Shown: one piece after another, positions 9,093 through 18,530 of the stretch
Layout of the letters: each line of letters begins with the position of its first letter
How positions within the stretch are numbered: the stretch's first letter is position 1
DNA from: Vicinamibacterales bacterium
Lineage (GTDB): Bacteria > Acidobacteriota > Vicinamibacteria > Vicinamibacterales > Fen-181
Assembly: GCA_036504215.1 (NCBI GenBank)
Contig: DASXVO010000059.1
Location: 1-64,000, forward strand
Direction of reading: 5' to 3'
Length of the DNA stretch: 64,000 bases
Program-made: the position numbers and the translations under genes
The notes under the pieces: model-generated
What the model was told of the DNA's origin: nothing
What the model saw: only the letters and a program-made list of their open reading frames with translations
The model's database searches: none

Positions 9093-9551
9093 GTGAATAG
9101 CCGTTTCACCATGGCCGCTCACGTGCTCGCGATGCTGACTCACGCCGACCAGGAGGGCCGGGGGGCCGTGACGTCCGAGACGATGGCGACAAGCATCCAG
9201 ACCAATCCGGTCGTCGTCCGGCGGCTGGTCTCGGAGTTGGCCCGCGCCGGCCTGGTGACGTCAAAACGCGGCACGAGCGGCGGCGTGACCTTGGCGAAGC
9301 GTCCCGAGCAGATTACCTTGCGGGACGTGTACGCGGCCGTCGAGGAGAAGCTCGTCCTGTTCGGGCGGCATCCTTCGGGCCCCAACCGCGAGTGCCCGAT
9401 CGGCCCGCACGTCGCGGCATACCTCGAGGGAGTGTTCGGCAGGGCACAAACCGCGTTGGAGCGAAGCCTGGACGAAGCGACGGTCGCCGATATGTTCCAG
9501 GACCTGCTCGTCCGAGTGCACAGGAGCAGGCGGCGCACGAAGGTGGACTAG
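9093..9551 (+). CDS. Rrf2 family transcriptional regulator
   Basis: 152-aa DNA-binding regulator with an N-terminal winged helix-turn-helix (about 8-75), including TNPVVVRRLVSELARAGLV and the family wing RGTSGGVTLAK. It has only one cysteine in the region where IscR or NsrR carry three Fe-S ligands (NRECPIG), so it is closer to the YwnA/CymR type that does not bind a cluster. It starts with GTG. The neighbouring DoxX gene and the matching operator sites argue for autoregulation and control of doxX, perhaps in response to oxidative or electrophile stress (inference). Confidence 0.88.
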   Translation: MNSRFTMAAHVLAMLTHADQEGRGAVTSETMATSIQTNPVVVRRLVSELARAGLVTSKRGTSGGVTLAKRPEQITLRDVYAAVEEKLVLFGRHPSGPNRECPIGPHVAAYLEGVFGRAQTALERSLDEATVADMFQDLLVRVHRSRRRTKVD

Positions 9552-9580
9552 TTGGGCCGCTTCCCTTTTTTTTGATTTCA

Positions 9581-9590
9581 TTTGTAACCA
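9581..9590. promoter_or_regulatory. Putative Rrf2 operator 2 (ATTTGTAACC)
   Basis: Exact inverted copy of the site in the Rrf2 promoter, 38 bases before the doxX start. It follows an eight-base T run (about 9566-9573). Confidence 0.5.
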
Positions 9591-9628
9591 TGGAAGTGTT
9601 GAATGAATTCCAACGATGGAGGAAGACC

Positions 9629-10051
9629 ATGAAGACTCGACTCGGCTATCTCGTTTCGACCGCGCTGTTCTCGGTGATGATGCTGGCCTCCGCGCTCGCC
9701 TATCTCACAGGCTCCGAGCAGATGGTCCAGGCGTTCCGCCATCTCGGCTACCCTGACTACTTCAGGCTGATGCTCGGGATGGCGAAGATCGCTGGCGTCC
9801 TCGCGCTCGTCATCCCGCAAGTGCCCCGGCTGCTTCGTGAATGGGCCTACGCGGGCTTTGTCATCACGATGGTCTCGGCATTCATGTCGCATGCGGCCAG
9901 TGGTGACCCACTCGGACGCATGGCAATGCCGCTCGTGGCGCTCGGCCTCGTGGCCACGTCTCGAGCGCTCTGGCGTCCCGTCCCCCGGGCGGCACGCGCG
10001 GAGTCGGGCGCGGGGACTTGGGATCTGTTGCCGGCGTCAGGTCGCTCCTAG
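9629..10051 (+). CDS. DoxX-like family membrane protein
   Basis: 140 aa with four predicted membrane segments (about 8-28, 45-65, 70-92, 96-115) and the DoxX pattern ALAYLTGSEQMVQAFRHLGYPDYF. The start at 9629 has GGAGGA five to six bases upstream; an in-frame ATG at 9590 overlaps the operator and is less likely. DoxX proteins are small inner-membrane proteins often linked to quinone or thiol redox stress and commonly paired with an Rrf2 or HxlR regulator, as here. Confidence 0.85.
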   Translation: MKTRLGYLVSTALFSVMMLASALAYLTGSEQMVQAFRHLGYPDYFRLMLGMAKIAGVLALVIPQVPRLLREWAYAGFVITMVSAFMSHAASGDPLGRMAMPLVALGLVATSRALWRPVPRAARAESGAGTWDLLPASGRS

Positions 10052-10055
10052 AGTT

Positions 10056-10205
10056 GGTTTCAGAACCCTCGGGCGGGTGATGGCGAGCGGGGCCGCCCCG
10101 CCCGCCGCGCAGGCGCCACCCATGTAACAAGCGGTTTTGGCGCCGAGGACGGGTGGGGCTGCTCGCCGGCAGGACCCGAACGGCGGAAGATGGGGTTTTG
10201 AAACC
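10056..10205. repeat. 150-bp MITE-like segment with 13-bp inverted ends
   Basis: GGTTTCAGAACCC at 10056-10068 is the reverse complement of GGGTTTTGAAACC at 10193-10205 with one mismatch. The interior has no gene. It fills the gap between doxX and the methyltransferase gene and could be a miniature inverted-repeat element; no second copy is seen in this window. Confidence 0.35.
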
Positions 10206-10232
10206 GGTTGTAGGGTGTGGGCGGCCCTGCTG

Positions 10233-10808
10233 ATGACGAACCAACACGAGACGTACAGGTGGCTCGTGGAGCGGCTCCCAGGTGAGCGACCGCTCCGCCT
10301 TCTCGACCTCGGATGCGGCGAGTGCCTGGAAGCAGAGGCGCTGCTGGCTGCCGGGGTCGACGTGACCGGCCTCGATATCGACGAGGCCGCCGTGGATTCG
10401 GCACAAGCCAGGGTTGCGAACGCCACCTTTGCTTGCGAGGACGCGTCGGCGGCGCGTCGCGGTGAGGAGTTCGACGTCGTGCTGCTGCGTCGCCCGGATC
10501 TCGCGGCACAACCGGACAGATGGCAGAGGGTATTCCTATCAGTTCGCCAGTCGCTCGGAGCCGCCGGGCAGATCATGGTGACGACGCCCGGCCGTCGAGA
10601 GGCGGACCTGGCTTGCCGGTGGCTCGAGCAGTCTGGCTTCGGCACGGCAACAGGACCCGCGGCGGCGAACGCCCAGACACACGTCACGAGTCCGCTCGTG
10701 CGGGTCTGGGACGACATCGGCGAAGAACCGGCCGAGCTTTGTGACCTGAAGACGGGCCACTGCGGCCCGCTGCGCGGGTCAACACTGGAGGACGACGATG
10801 CAGGGTAG
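10233..10808 (+). CDS. Class I SAM-dependent methyltransferase
   Basis: 191 aa. Motif I LLDLGCGECLEAEAL (about residues 24-38) and the acidic loop TGLDIDEAAVDSA mark a Rossmann-fold methyltransferase; the substrate cannot be told. The ATG at 10233 has only a weak ribosome-binding site. Its 3' end overlaps the start of the DsbA-like gene by 11 bases, so the two are translationally coupled. The C-terminal stretch CDLKTGHC contains two cysteines. Confidence 0.75.
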   Translation: MTNQHETYRWLVERLPGERPLRLLDLGCGECLEAEALLAAGVDVTGLDIDEAAVDSAQARVANATFACEDASAARRGEEFDVVLLRRPDLAAQPDRWQRVFLSVRQSLGAAGQIMVTTPGRREADLACRWLEQSGFGTATGPAAANAQTHVTSPLVRVWDDIGEEPAELCDLKTGHCGPLRGSTLEDDDAG

Positions 10809-11799
10809 TGCGGAGTTGCTGGCCTTTACGGATCCGTTCTGCTCGTGGTGCTGGGCGAGTGAGCCCGCGCTGCTCACCTTGCGGGAACGGTACCGCGATC
10901 AACTCGTGGTTAGGTACATCATGGGCCGGCTCGTCAAGGACATGAGCCACTTCTTCGATGCGGCGAACGCGATCCGGGGCACCGCCGAGGTCGCTCCTCA
11001 CTGGCGGATGGTGTCGGAGCGTTCCGGCCAGCCGATTGACGAGCGCCTCATGCTCGACATCACGGACCCGCACTGGTCCACGTGGCCTGCGTGCATCGCG
11101 GTGAAGGCCGCGACGGCGCAGGGAACGACCGTCGGAGAGCGGTACTTACGGCGGCTTCGCCGAGCGGCACTGACCGAGCGTGCGCAGGTGCAGGACCTGG
11201 GGGTCCAGGTGGATCTCGCTCACCAAGTGCCTGGCCTCGACGTCGAAGCATTCCGGCGCGAGCTCGGGAGCGAGCGCCCCCGCGCCGCGTTCCATGAGGA
11301 CCTCGAACTCTGCGCCGCCCACGGAGTGACCGGCTTCCCGACGATGCTGTTTCGATCCGCGGCGCAAGCGGGCCAGGCGGACGCCGAGCCGGGCATCCTC
11401 GTCGGCGGTCACCGCTCGCTGGCCACGTACGAGCAAATCCTCGCTCAGGTGGCGCTACGACTGGTGCGGCACGAACCGCGATCAGTCGGCGAGCTCCTCG
11501 CCGAACACGGACCGCTGACCACACGCGAGATCGGCGAGATCACCGGCCAGGGCTCGAACATCGAGGAGTCGCTCCACAGGGCGGCGGCCGCAGGACGGAC
11601 CTCGTCTCACGAACTCCGCGGTGGTCGGCTGTGGTCCATGGCCGGTGATGCAGCGGCGCGGCAGTCGCTCAGCGGCGCGGCCTTCGTGTACCGTCCTCCC
11701 GACTTCCACGGAAAACTCCGTCAACCTCGCGCCACGGTTGCCGCCACGGGCCCCGTCTGGACGAGTACCGTGGCCCTGCATGGGGACTGGCCGTCCTGA
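10798..11799 (+). CDS. DsbA family protein (FrnE/SpxH-like thioredoxin fold)
   Basis: 333 aa, starting TDPFCSWCWASEP: the CxxC (CSWC, about residues 16-19) sits right after the first beta strand, as in DsbA/FrnE-type proteins. GFPTMLF provides the cis-Pro loop. No signal peptide, so it should act in the cytoplasm, possibly as an oxidoreductase or protease adaptor. Residues about 220-290 look like an added winged-helix-like tail (LTTREIGEITGQGSNIEESLHRAAAAG). GGAGG seven bases before the ATG supports the start. Co-transcribed with the preceding methyltransferase. Confidence 0.82.
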   Translation: MQGSAELLAFTDPFCSWCWASEPALLTLRERYRDQLVVRYIMGRLVKDMSHFFDAANAIRGTAEVAPHWRMVSERSGQPIDERLMLDITDPHWSTWPACIAVKAATAQGTTVGERYLRRLRRAALTERAQVQDLGVQVDLAHQVPGLDVEAFRRELGSERPRAAFHEDLELCAAHGVTGFPTMLFRSAAQAGQADAEPGILVGGHRSLATYEQILAQVALRLVRHEPRSVGELLAEHGPLTTREIGEITGQGSNIEESLHRAAAAGRTSSHELRGGRLWSMAGDAAARQSLSGAAFVYRPPDFHGKLRQPRATVAATGPVWTSTVALHGDWPS

Positions 11800-11822
11800 C
11801 GCCATGTCATATTTGACATAGC

Positions 11823-12323
11823 ATGGCCTCGTTGCCTCACGCCGACAAGCCGCTCGCACGGCTGCTCGCACGGCTGCACGGGGAGATCAAGACTCCTCCG
11901 CTGTCGAGTGAGGCCAGGATCGAGGCCGGGCTGCTTTTGCGGACGCTCCAGCGCGAAGAACGGCCGGGAATGCCGCAGTCTCGACCGATGCCGGTCGTCG
12001 GTGTGCTTTGTCACGAAGCGCACATCCCGGACGGCGATCTGACGAGGCGCATCATCTACCGTCTGGACAGCGACGCGGTGGTGGGGATCCGTCTCACAAA
12101 ACCTGTCCGCCCGATGAGCCTGTTTCGCGTCCTTCTGGCGCGCACCGATGACCCGTCTCAGGAATCAGTTGATTGGCGAGACAGTGGTACTCAACGCGGA
12201 AACGCGCGACCCAACGTGCGAGTCGGCGAGGAGTTCAGCGGGGCCGGCTGCGGCAACGCCGGTCTGGCGGAAAGCACTCGCGGCCCGATGCGCGCCGAGA
12301 AGCCGCGCCGCGAAAGCAAATGA
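11823..12323 (+). CDS. RelE/Gp49-type toxin-like protein, C-terminal part aberrant
   Basis: 166 aa. Residues 1-95 resemble phage-derived Gp49/RelE-type toxins: RIEAGLLLRTLQREE, MPQSRPMP, CHEAHIPDGDLTRRIIYRLDSDAVV. The family then continues with a FSKK-type strand and a helix ending CRRRLxxYD, but here the sequence diverges after VGIRLTKPVRPM and runs into unrelated residues, so the toxin is probably inactive. No antitoxin gene follows. A separate fragment with the missing kind of C-terminus occurs at 20684-20780. Confidence 0.5.
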   Translation: MASLPHADKPLARLLARLHGEIKTPPLSSEARIEAGLLLRTLQREERPGMPQSRPMPVVGVLCHEAHIPDGDLTRRIIYRLDSDAVVGIRLTKPVRPMSLFRVLLARTDDPSQESVDWRDSGTQRGNARPNVRVGEEFSGAGCGNAGLAESTRGPMRAEKPRRESK

Positions 12324-12781
12324 CAGCGACGACGCAGCGGCGGCGATAGAAGCGTGAGGCTCGCGGCTGGCGCTGCCGGGCCTGCCCAACGGAGTCACCG
12401 CGCCGCCTACAGACCCGCCGCCGCCGCTCTTCGAGGCCCCGGCCTTCGATGAGCACGCGGGCGTCGCCGCCTTCGACGCGTCCACGTGACCGGCCCACTC
12501 GGTGCCAATTTCGTGGGAGGTCCGCCTGTTCCTCGTCCAGGCGATCACAGGTCGAGCCCCGTTATCTGCAAGCAACGAGTTCTCCAGCATGGAGTTCTCC
12601 GACGATGCGTTCTCCAACAAGGATCTCTGCTGTTGACATATCGGCCACGGCCAACATAATCAGCCCGGGGCGCGGTTCCAAGGCTGGCGCCGGCGGACCG
12701 TGCCAGAGAACGGCCTTCTGCTAATCTCGCGAACGGTGAAGACTCTGGTAATCCGGCCTTTCGTCCCTCCGTCGAGTTTCG
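12324..12781. other. 458-bp spacer with promoter for the large secreted protein
   Basis: No gene recognised. It contains short imperfect direct repeats of GTTCTCCAgcATGGA type (about 12579-12616) and a good sigma-70 promoter at 12633-12660. Confidence 0.45.
12633..12660 (+). promoter_or_regulatory. Sigma-70-like promoter
   Basis: TTGACA (12633-12638), 16-base spacer, CATAAT (12655-12660). It lies about 120 bases upstream of the ATG at 12782 and would give a long leader. Confidence 0.55.
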
Positions 12782-15700
12782 ATGAGACTGAAAATGCGCC
12801 ATCTCGTTGCGCTTATCGTCCTCCTCTGCGCCACGCTGCTGTCTCCCCATCCAGCCCTCGCGCAGTTCTCGCAGCAGGGGCAGAAGTTGGTTGCGGCGGA
12901 CGCCGTCGGGTTGGGCGTTGCCCAAGGCCAATCCGTGTCCATCTCCGCCGACGGCAACACGGCTATCGTCGGAGGGTACGACGACAACGGTGGAGCTGGG
13001 GCCGCGTGGGTCTGGACGAGGAGCTCAGGGGTCTGGTCCCAGCAGGGAACGAAGCTCGTCGGCTCAGGCGCCGTGGGGAACGCTAACCAAGGCTGGTCTG
13101 TGTCTCTCTCCGCCGATGGCGACACGGCCATCGTCGGAGGGCCCATCGACCATAACAGTAGCGTTGGGGCCGCGTGGGTGTGGACGAGGAGCGGGGGAGT
13201 CTGGACCCAACAAGGACCCAAGCTGGTCGGCGCGGGCGCCATGGGAGCCGCAAAACAAGGCTATTGCGTGTCCCTCTCCGCCGACGGCAACACGGCCATC
13301 GTTGGAGGGTGGGTCGACGACAGTCAAGCAGGGGCCGCGTGGGTGTGGACGCGGAGCGGAGGAGTCTGGACCCAGCAGGGACCCAAGCTGGTCGGCGCTG
13401 GCGTCGTGGGAGCAGCATCTCAAGGCTATTCCGTGTCGCTCTCCGGCGACGGCAACACGGCCATCGTCGGAGGCCACACCGATGGCCCTGCTGGGGCCGC
13501 GTGGGTCTGGACGCGGAGCGGAGGAGTCTGGACCCAGCAGGGTACCAAGCTGGTCGGCTCGGGATCGACAGGGAACGCCTATCAAGGCTATTCCGTATCG
13601 CTCTCCAGCGACGGCAACACGGCCATCGTCGGAGGCTACGGCGCTGGCTCTGGGGCCGCGTGGGTGTGGACGAGGAGCGGAGAGGTTTGGACCCAGCAGG
13701 GCGCCAAGCTGGTCGGCGCTGGCGCCGTGGGATTCGCAAGCCAAGGCATTTCCGTATCGCTCTCCGGCGACGGCAACACGGCTATCGTCGGAGGGTACAC
13801 CGACAACAGTAACGCTGGGGCCGTGTGGGTCTGGACGAGGAGCGGAGGAGTCTGGACCCAGCAGGGAACCAAACTGGTCGGATCAGGCGCCGTGGGGACC
13901 GCTTACCAAGGCGTTTCCGTGTCCCTCGCCGCCGACGGCAACACGGCCCTCGTCGGAGGGTACGGCGACAACGGTTTTGTTGGTGCCGCGTGGGTCTTCA
14001 CCGCATCTTCCCAGGAATCTAACTGGGTGCTGAAGTCGCCGACGAACAGCCCAACGGCGCGCGCTGGACACGCGATGGCCTACGATGCGGCGCGGGGGCA
14101 GGTGGTCTTGTTCGGAGGTATGAACTACAGCTATAGCAACGGTACGTGGGTCTGGGACGGGACGAACTGGATGCAGAAGACGCCAGCGGACAGCCCGCCG
14201 CCGCGATACGCCTCCACGATGGCCTACGATGCGGCGCGCGGACAGGTGGTCCTGTTCGGAGGCATGGACAGCGACAGCACCTCCCTCAACGACACGTGGG
14301 TCTGGGACGGGACGAACTGGACGCAGAAGAGTCCAGCGAACAGCCCGCCATCGCGTTGTCTGCACGCGATGGCCTACGATGCCGCGCGCGGGCAGGTCGT
14401 CTTATTCGGAGGATTTGACCTTGGCTTTCGCAGCGACACGTGGGTGTGGGACGGGACGAACTGGACGCAGAGGACTCCAGCCGACAGCCCTGGCTCGCGC
14501 GCCTACGTCTCAATGGCCTACGATGCGGCACGCGGGCAAGTGGTCCTGTTCGGTGGCTCCGACGGCGGCAACGCCCGTAACGATACGTGGGTCTGGGACG
14601 GGACGAACTGGACGCAGAAGAGCCCAGCGAACAGCCCGCCAGTACACTATAAGCACGCGATGGCCTACGACATCGCGCGTGGGCAGGTGATTCTGTTCGG
14701 AGGCGATGGCACTACCTACGGCAACGACACGTGGATTTGGGATGGGACGAACTGGATGGAGAAGAGCCCAGCGAACAGCCCGACACGGCGCGCTGAGCAC
14801 GCGATGGCCTACGACGCAGTCAAGGGGCAAGTGGTCCTGTTCGGAGGTGCTGACTACACCATCCGCAACGACACCTGGGTCTGGCCTGGCGATTCTGCCT
14901 CTTCCACGGGCGCGGCCTTCGTCAACGAAACGATTCCCGACAACACGACAATGTTGCCGGGCCAGAGCTTCACGAAGACGTGGACGCTCCGTAACACAGG
15001 GACGACGACGTGGACGTCAGGCTATAGCCTGCAATATGTGTCCGGCAACGCGGGGTGCAGCCACACGCTCGTTGCGGTGAGCGGAACGGTCGCGCCGAAT
15101 GCGACCCACTCGTTTGCTACGAACTGCACGGCTCCGGCGCCGACCGCGACGTATCGCGAGGACTGGCGGCTGGTGGAGCCCGTCGGCTGGACGATCAACG
15201 TGGGGAGTTCGCCGACGATCTGGGCCCAGATCAAGGTCGCGAGCGGCGCGCTGCTCACGTTCGGGTCTATTGCCTCTCCACCGGCGGTGGGAGTGCCGTT
15301 CCCGATTACGCTCAGGGCCGTTGATGCGTATGGCGCGGTGGTGACGTCGTTTGTGGGTGATGTGCAGTTGTCGAGCACGATCGGTGCCGTCACCCCAACC
15401 AAGGTGACGTTTGCCTCGGGTCAAGCGACGGCCAATGTGACCATCGGCCAGCCGGCGTCGCAGGTGGCGCTGATGGCGTGGAGGGCCGGCGTCTCCGCTC
15501 AGAGTCTACCCTTCACAGTCACCGGCGCCACGTACCCCGTAACAGTAAACGTCCGAGTGTTCGACTGGTCGGGTGCCGTCCCAGTCGTCGGCGCGACAGT
15601 GCGGGTCGGCGGTGTATCCCTGTCAACGCCGACCAACGCTCTTGGAATCGCGACGGGCACGGTCGAGTGCGGTCATGACGCTCTCGTTGAAGCAGCGTCT

Positions 15701-18466
15701 GGGGCACGCACGGCCCAGAAGACCGTGCCGGTGGTTTGCGTTGTTGGACGACCAGTGGCAGTTTCCCTCTCGCTATCTGGCTCGACGTGCAATCCAACCG
15801 GGAAGATCCCTGTCATTCTGCTGCCAGGCATGTTGGGTTCGACCACCGGGGGGGCCCTATTTCATCCGACCCTTCCGAACGGAACAGCACCTGGCCATCA
15901 CTGGTCGGACTGGGACGCCGGCCTAATAAACGTGGGCTCATTCCACGGGCTGTTCGACCCACTCGGTCTAACCCCTTGGGAACTTGGTTGGGATCTTCTC
16001 GCCGAGGAGCTTGGAGGAAACGACGAAATTGGATGCACGTGGTTCCCCGCTCCGTACGACTGGAGGCTCGGGATCGACGAGATTGTCAACGAGTATTTGG
16101 CGCCCGTGATTGAGGATGCGAAGAAAGTGTCCGGTATGCACAGAGTCGACATCATCGCCCACAGCATGGGCGGGCTGGTGGCCCGGGCGTACATTCAGGA
16201 CAAGGGAGGTCTGCGATTCGCCACGGACGAAGACGTCGATGTCCGGAGGCTAGCGTTAGTGGGCACGCCCAATCTTGGGGCGGTGAAGGCCTACTACCTG
16301 TGGCAAGGCGGAGATGTCAGGCGGGCCGACGGCCTAGGTGCGGTGGTCGGGAACAAGCTGGGCGTCTATGAGAACACGATCAGCTCTCTGTATGAAGGCC
16401 TTCACCCATTCGGCTCGATCTACCGCTTCTCCATCGGACCAATTGAACTCACGAAGGAGTTGTTTGTCGATCGAAGTGAAGTCCGGAAGTTCGTCCAAAG
16501 TGAGGTCAAGTCGGGCCGGCAACTGCTGCCGACGTTCGACTTTCGTGAGGACCCCAGAACAGGCGCCAAGGAAGGATTGACTCATACCGACAGGAAGAAC
16601 CAATGGCTTGAAGACCTCAACAAGACTCTGTGGAACGTATTGGGCGGCGAAACCTATCTCCGAAGCACGGTGGTCAGAGGTTTCGGCGGTACCGGAGAGC
16701 CGACGGACGCGTCGTTCGTATGGAAGAAAGAGAGTCCGTACGACGATGGGGCGCCGTCGAAGGTCAACAACAGCCTGCCAGGAGGCGACGGTGACGGGAC
16801 AGTCCTCAAGACTAGCCTGGGGATCTCCACGCTTCCGCTGGTTGCCTGGCTTCCCGTCACGCAGAAAGCGTCCAGCCATGGACGTCTGATCCGCGCCCAT
16901 CTGAATGGGCTGGTGGAGTTCATCACCGGGGCCGCTGCCGTTGCGCCGAGAGCGGCCGCCATCAGAGAAGGCATTCAGCCGGCGGCGGCTGCCAGCAGCC
17001 TTGGTCCCACGATGCTCCGCCTCTCGGTTGAAGGCCCGGCGGTCGCGCTGGTCGAGCAGGTGAATGCGCCGGGCTTGGCGACCGGTGTCACATCGGGCCT
17101 GCTGCCGATCATCGATCTGCCCGAATCTGACTTAGGTGTAGCAGGCGGGGAGACGCACGTCTCGGTCGGACATCCGTATCTGGCCGATGGCAGTGGCGAC
17201 TCGCTGCGCGTGCGGTTGAGGGCGACGGGGAGTGGCGACTACGCCGTGTCGATCGCGCTGTTCGCTGCAGACGAAGTGAAGACGCAGGACTACCGGTTCC
17301 ACACAAGCCATCCCGATCGGGCACTGATGTTGACCTGGAATCAGGCCACGCAGTCCTTTGGTGTCGACGTCGGCGCCACTCCACCGACGCTCGTGACAAC
17401 TGCGCCGTTTGGCAACGCCACGCGGGTGAGTTGGCCAGCGGTCCCAGGAGCGACTGGTTACCGCGTCTTCCGGCGACGCGACGCATTCCCGAGCTTCGAC
17501 CTGGTGGCCACGGTCGCCGCGGATGCCCTGAGCTGGCTGGCCGTCGACGACCCGTGGAGCGGCACATCGGTGGTGCCGCCGACGCAGTTCGCTGTGAGCA
17601 CGCTTCTGGGCGCGGAGGAGAGTGCGTTCTCGGTTCTCGTCTCGAACACAGACCGGGACGGCGACGGATTGTCGGATGTCGAAGAGGCCGCGTTGGGCAC
17701 GAACCCGACGCTCGTCGATACCGATGGCGACGGATTGAGCGACTGGTCGGAGGTGCAGATCGGCACGAACCCAACCAGTCCGGACACCGACGGGGACGGG
17801 CTGTCCGATGGAGACGAGTATCGCGTTGGGTCGGACCCCCAGCGCGTCGATGTCACCACCGGCCCCACACCGGAGGTCACAGCCCTCTCACCTGCGGCCA
17901 CCGTTGCGGGGCAGGGCCTGACCCTCACGGTCGACGGCGCGGGGTTCTTCACGGGCGTGTCGGGTGTGCACGTAGCCGGCCAGGTCGTACCGACGACGTT
18001 TGTGAACGACGGGCAACTACGTGCGACCGTGTCGCAGGCGGTGCTGTGCCCGCCGGGTCCCTGTGCGATCACGGTGGTCAATCCGCCACCAGGGGGCGGA
18101 TTATCCAACAGCCAGTCGTTGATCGTCACGGGCCCCGCTCCGGCGTTCACGGACGACCCGTTGGCGATCGGAGCGACGCGCGTGAGGGCCGTTCACTTTA
18201 CGGAACTGCGCCAGGCCATTTCCACCCTGCGGGCGCGGTACCCGTCGTTGGGTGCATTCCCTTGGACGGACGCGACCATCGTCTCGGGCGTGACGCCGGT
18301 CAAGGCGGTCCATCTGACGGAGTTGCGGACGGCGCTCGCTGCGGTGTACACGGCGGCCGTGCGGACGGCGCCGACCTACACGAACCCCACTATCGCGGAT
18401 GGAGTCACGGTCATCTCTGCCGTGGACATCGCTGAGTTGCGGGCGGCCATCCTGGCGATCTGGTAG
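12782..18466 (+). CDS. Giant secreted multidomain lipase-like protein (propeller, kelch, NBR1-Ig, hydrolase, Ca repeats, IPT)
   Basis: 1894 aa with a signal peptide (1-28, cut after PALAQ). About 33-410: seven repeats of about 55 aa (QGTKLVG..., VSLSADGNTAIVGG, GAAWVWTRSGGVW), which would close a 7-blade beta-propeller. About 412-705: six kelch-type repeats (HAMAYDAARGQVVLFGG, NDTWVWDGTNW). About 715-815: NBR1-like Ig domain (PGQSFTKTWTLRNTGTTTW). Two further Ig-like segments reach about 985. About 1005-1400: alpha/beta hydrolase of LCAT/lipase type with PVILLPGMLG and nucleophile elbow AHSMGG (Ser near 1128). About 1635-1690: calcium-binding DTDGDGLSD repeats; then an IPT/TIG domain and C-terminal AVHFTELR repeats. 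Monocistronic. Probably an exported lipid-ester hydrolase that binds surfaces. Confidence 0.85.
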   Translation: MRLKMRHLVALIVLLCATLLSPHPALAQFSQQGQKLVAADAVGLGVAQGQSVSISADGNTAIVGGYDDNGGAGAAWVWTRSSGVWSQQGTKLVGSGAVGNANQGWSVSLSADGDTAIVGGPIDHNSSVGAAWVWTRSGGVWTQQGPKLVGAGAMGAAKQGYCVSLSADGNTAIVGGWVDDSQAGAAWVWTRSGGVWTQQGPKLVGAGVVGAASQGYSVSLSGDGNTAIVGGHTDGPAGAAWVWTRSGGVWTQQGTKLVGSGSTGNAYQGYSVSLSSDGNTAIVGGYGAGSGAAWVWTRSGEVWTQQGAKLVGAGAVGFASQGISVSLSGDGNTAIVGGYTDNSNAGAVWVWTRSGGVWTQQGTKLVGSGAVGTAYQGVSVSLAADGNTALVGGYGDNGFVGAAWVFTASSQESNWVLKSPTNSPTARAGHAMAYDAARGQVVLFGGMNYSYSNGTWVWDGTNWMQKTPADSPPPRYASTMAYDAARGQVVLFGGMDSDSTSLNDTWVWDGTNWTQKSPANSPPSRCLHAMAYDAARGQVVLFGGFDLGFRSDTWVWDGTNWTQRTPADSPGSRAYVSMAYDAARGQVVLFGGSDGGNARNDTWVWDGTNWTQKSPANSPPVHYKHAMAYDIARGQVILFGGDGTTYGNDTWIWDGTNWMEKSPANSPTRRAEHAMAYDAVKGQVVLFGGADYTIRNDTWVWPGDSASSTGAAFVNETIPDNTTMLPGQSFTKTWTLRNTGTTTWTSGYSLQYVSGNAGCSHTLVAVSGTVAPNATHSFATNCTAPAPTATYREDWRLVEPVGWTINVGSSPTIWAQIKVASGALLTFGSIASPPAVGVPFPITLRAVDAYGAVVTSFVGDVQLSSTIGAVTPTKVTFASGQATANVTIGQPASQVALMAWRAGVSAQSLPFTVTGATYPVTVNVRVFDWSGAVPVVGATVRVGGVSLSTPTNALGIATGTVECGHDALVEAASGARTAQKTVPVVCVVGRPVAVSLSLSGSTCNPTGKIPVILLPGMLGSTTGGALFHPTLPNGTAPGHHWSDWDAGLINVGSFHGLFDPLGLTPWELGWDLLAEELGGNDEIGCTWFPAPYDWRLGIDEIVNEYLAPVIEDAKKVSGMHRVDIIAHSMGGLVARAYIQDKGGLRFATDEDVDVRRLALVGTPNLGAVKAYYLWQGGDVRRADGLGAVVGNKLGVYENTISSLYEGLHPFGSIYRFSIGPIELTKELFVDRSEVRKFVQSEVKSGRQLLPTFDFREDPRTGAKEGLTHTDRKNQWLEDLNKTLWNVLGGETYLRSTVVRGFGGTGEPTDASFVWKKESPYDDGAPSKVNNSLPGGDGDGTVLKTSLGISTLPLVAWLPVTQKASSHGRLIRAHLNGLVEFITGAAAVAPRAAAIREGIQPAAAASSLGPTMLRLSVEGPAVALVEQVNAPGLATGVTSGLLPIIDLPESDLGVAGGETHVSVGHPYLADGSGDSLRVRLRATGSGDYAVSIALFAADEVKTQDYRFHTSHPDRALMLTWNQATQSFGVDVGATPPTLVTTAPFGNATRVSWPAVPGATGYRVFRRRDAFPSFDLVATVAADALSWLAVDDPWSGTSVVPPTQFAVSTLLGAEESAFSVLVSNTDRDGDGLSDVEEAALGTNPTLVDTDGDGLSDWSEVQIGTNPTSPDTDGDGLSDGDEYRVGSDPQRVDVTTGPTPEVTALSPAATVAGQGLTLTVDGAGFFTGVSGVHVAGQVVPTTFVNDGQLRATVSQAVLCPPGPCAITVVNPPPGGGLSNSQSLIVTGPAPAFTDDPLAIGATRVRAVHFTELRQAISTLRARYPSLGAFPWTDATIVSGVTPVKAVHLTELRTALAAVYTAAVRTAPTYTNPTIADGVTVISAVDIAELRAAILAIW

Positions 18467-18530
18467 CTGTGTTTCGGCTGTGTCTGGGGCTTGGCGGGGG
18501 GCGCCCACGGCGTCGGATAGCGGGCGTTGC

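Noticed and set aside
9566-9573. T8 run considered as an intrinsic terminator after the Rrf2 gene
   Set aside because: No stable GC hairpin directly precedes it.
12880-14880. Regular repeats resembling a CRISPR or minisatellite
   Set aside because: Repeat units are about 150-165 bp, in frame, and encode propeller and kelch blades; no spacers or cas genes.
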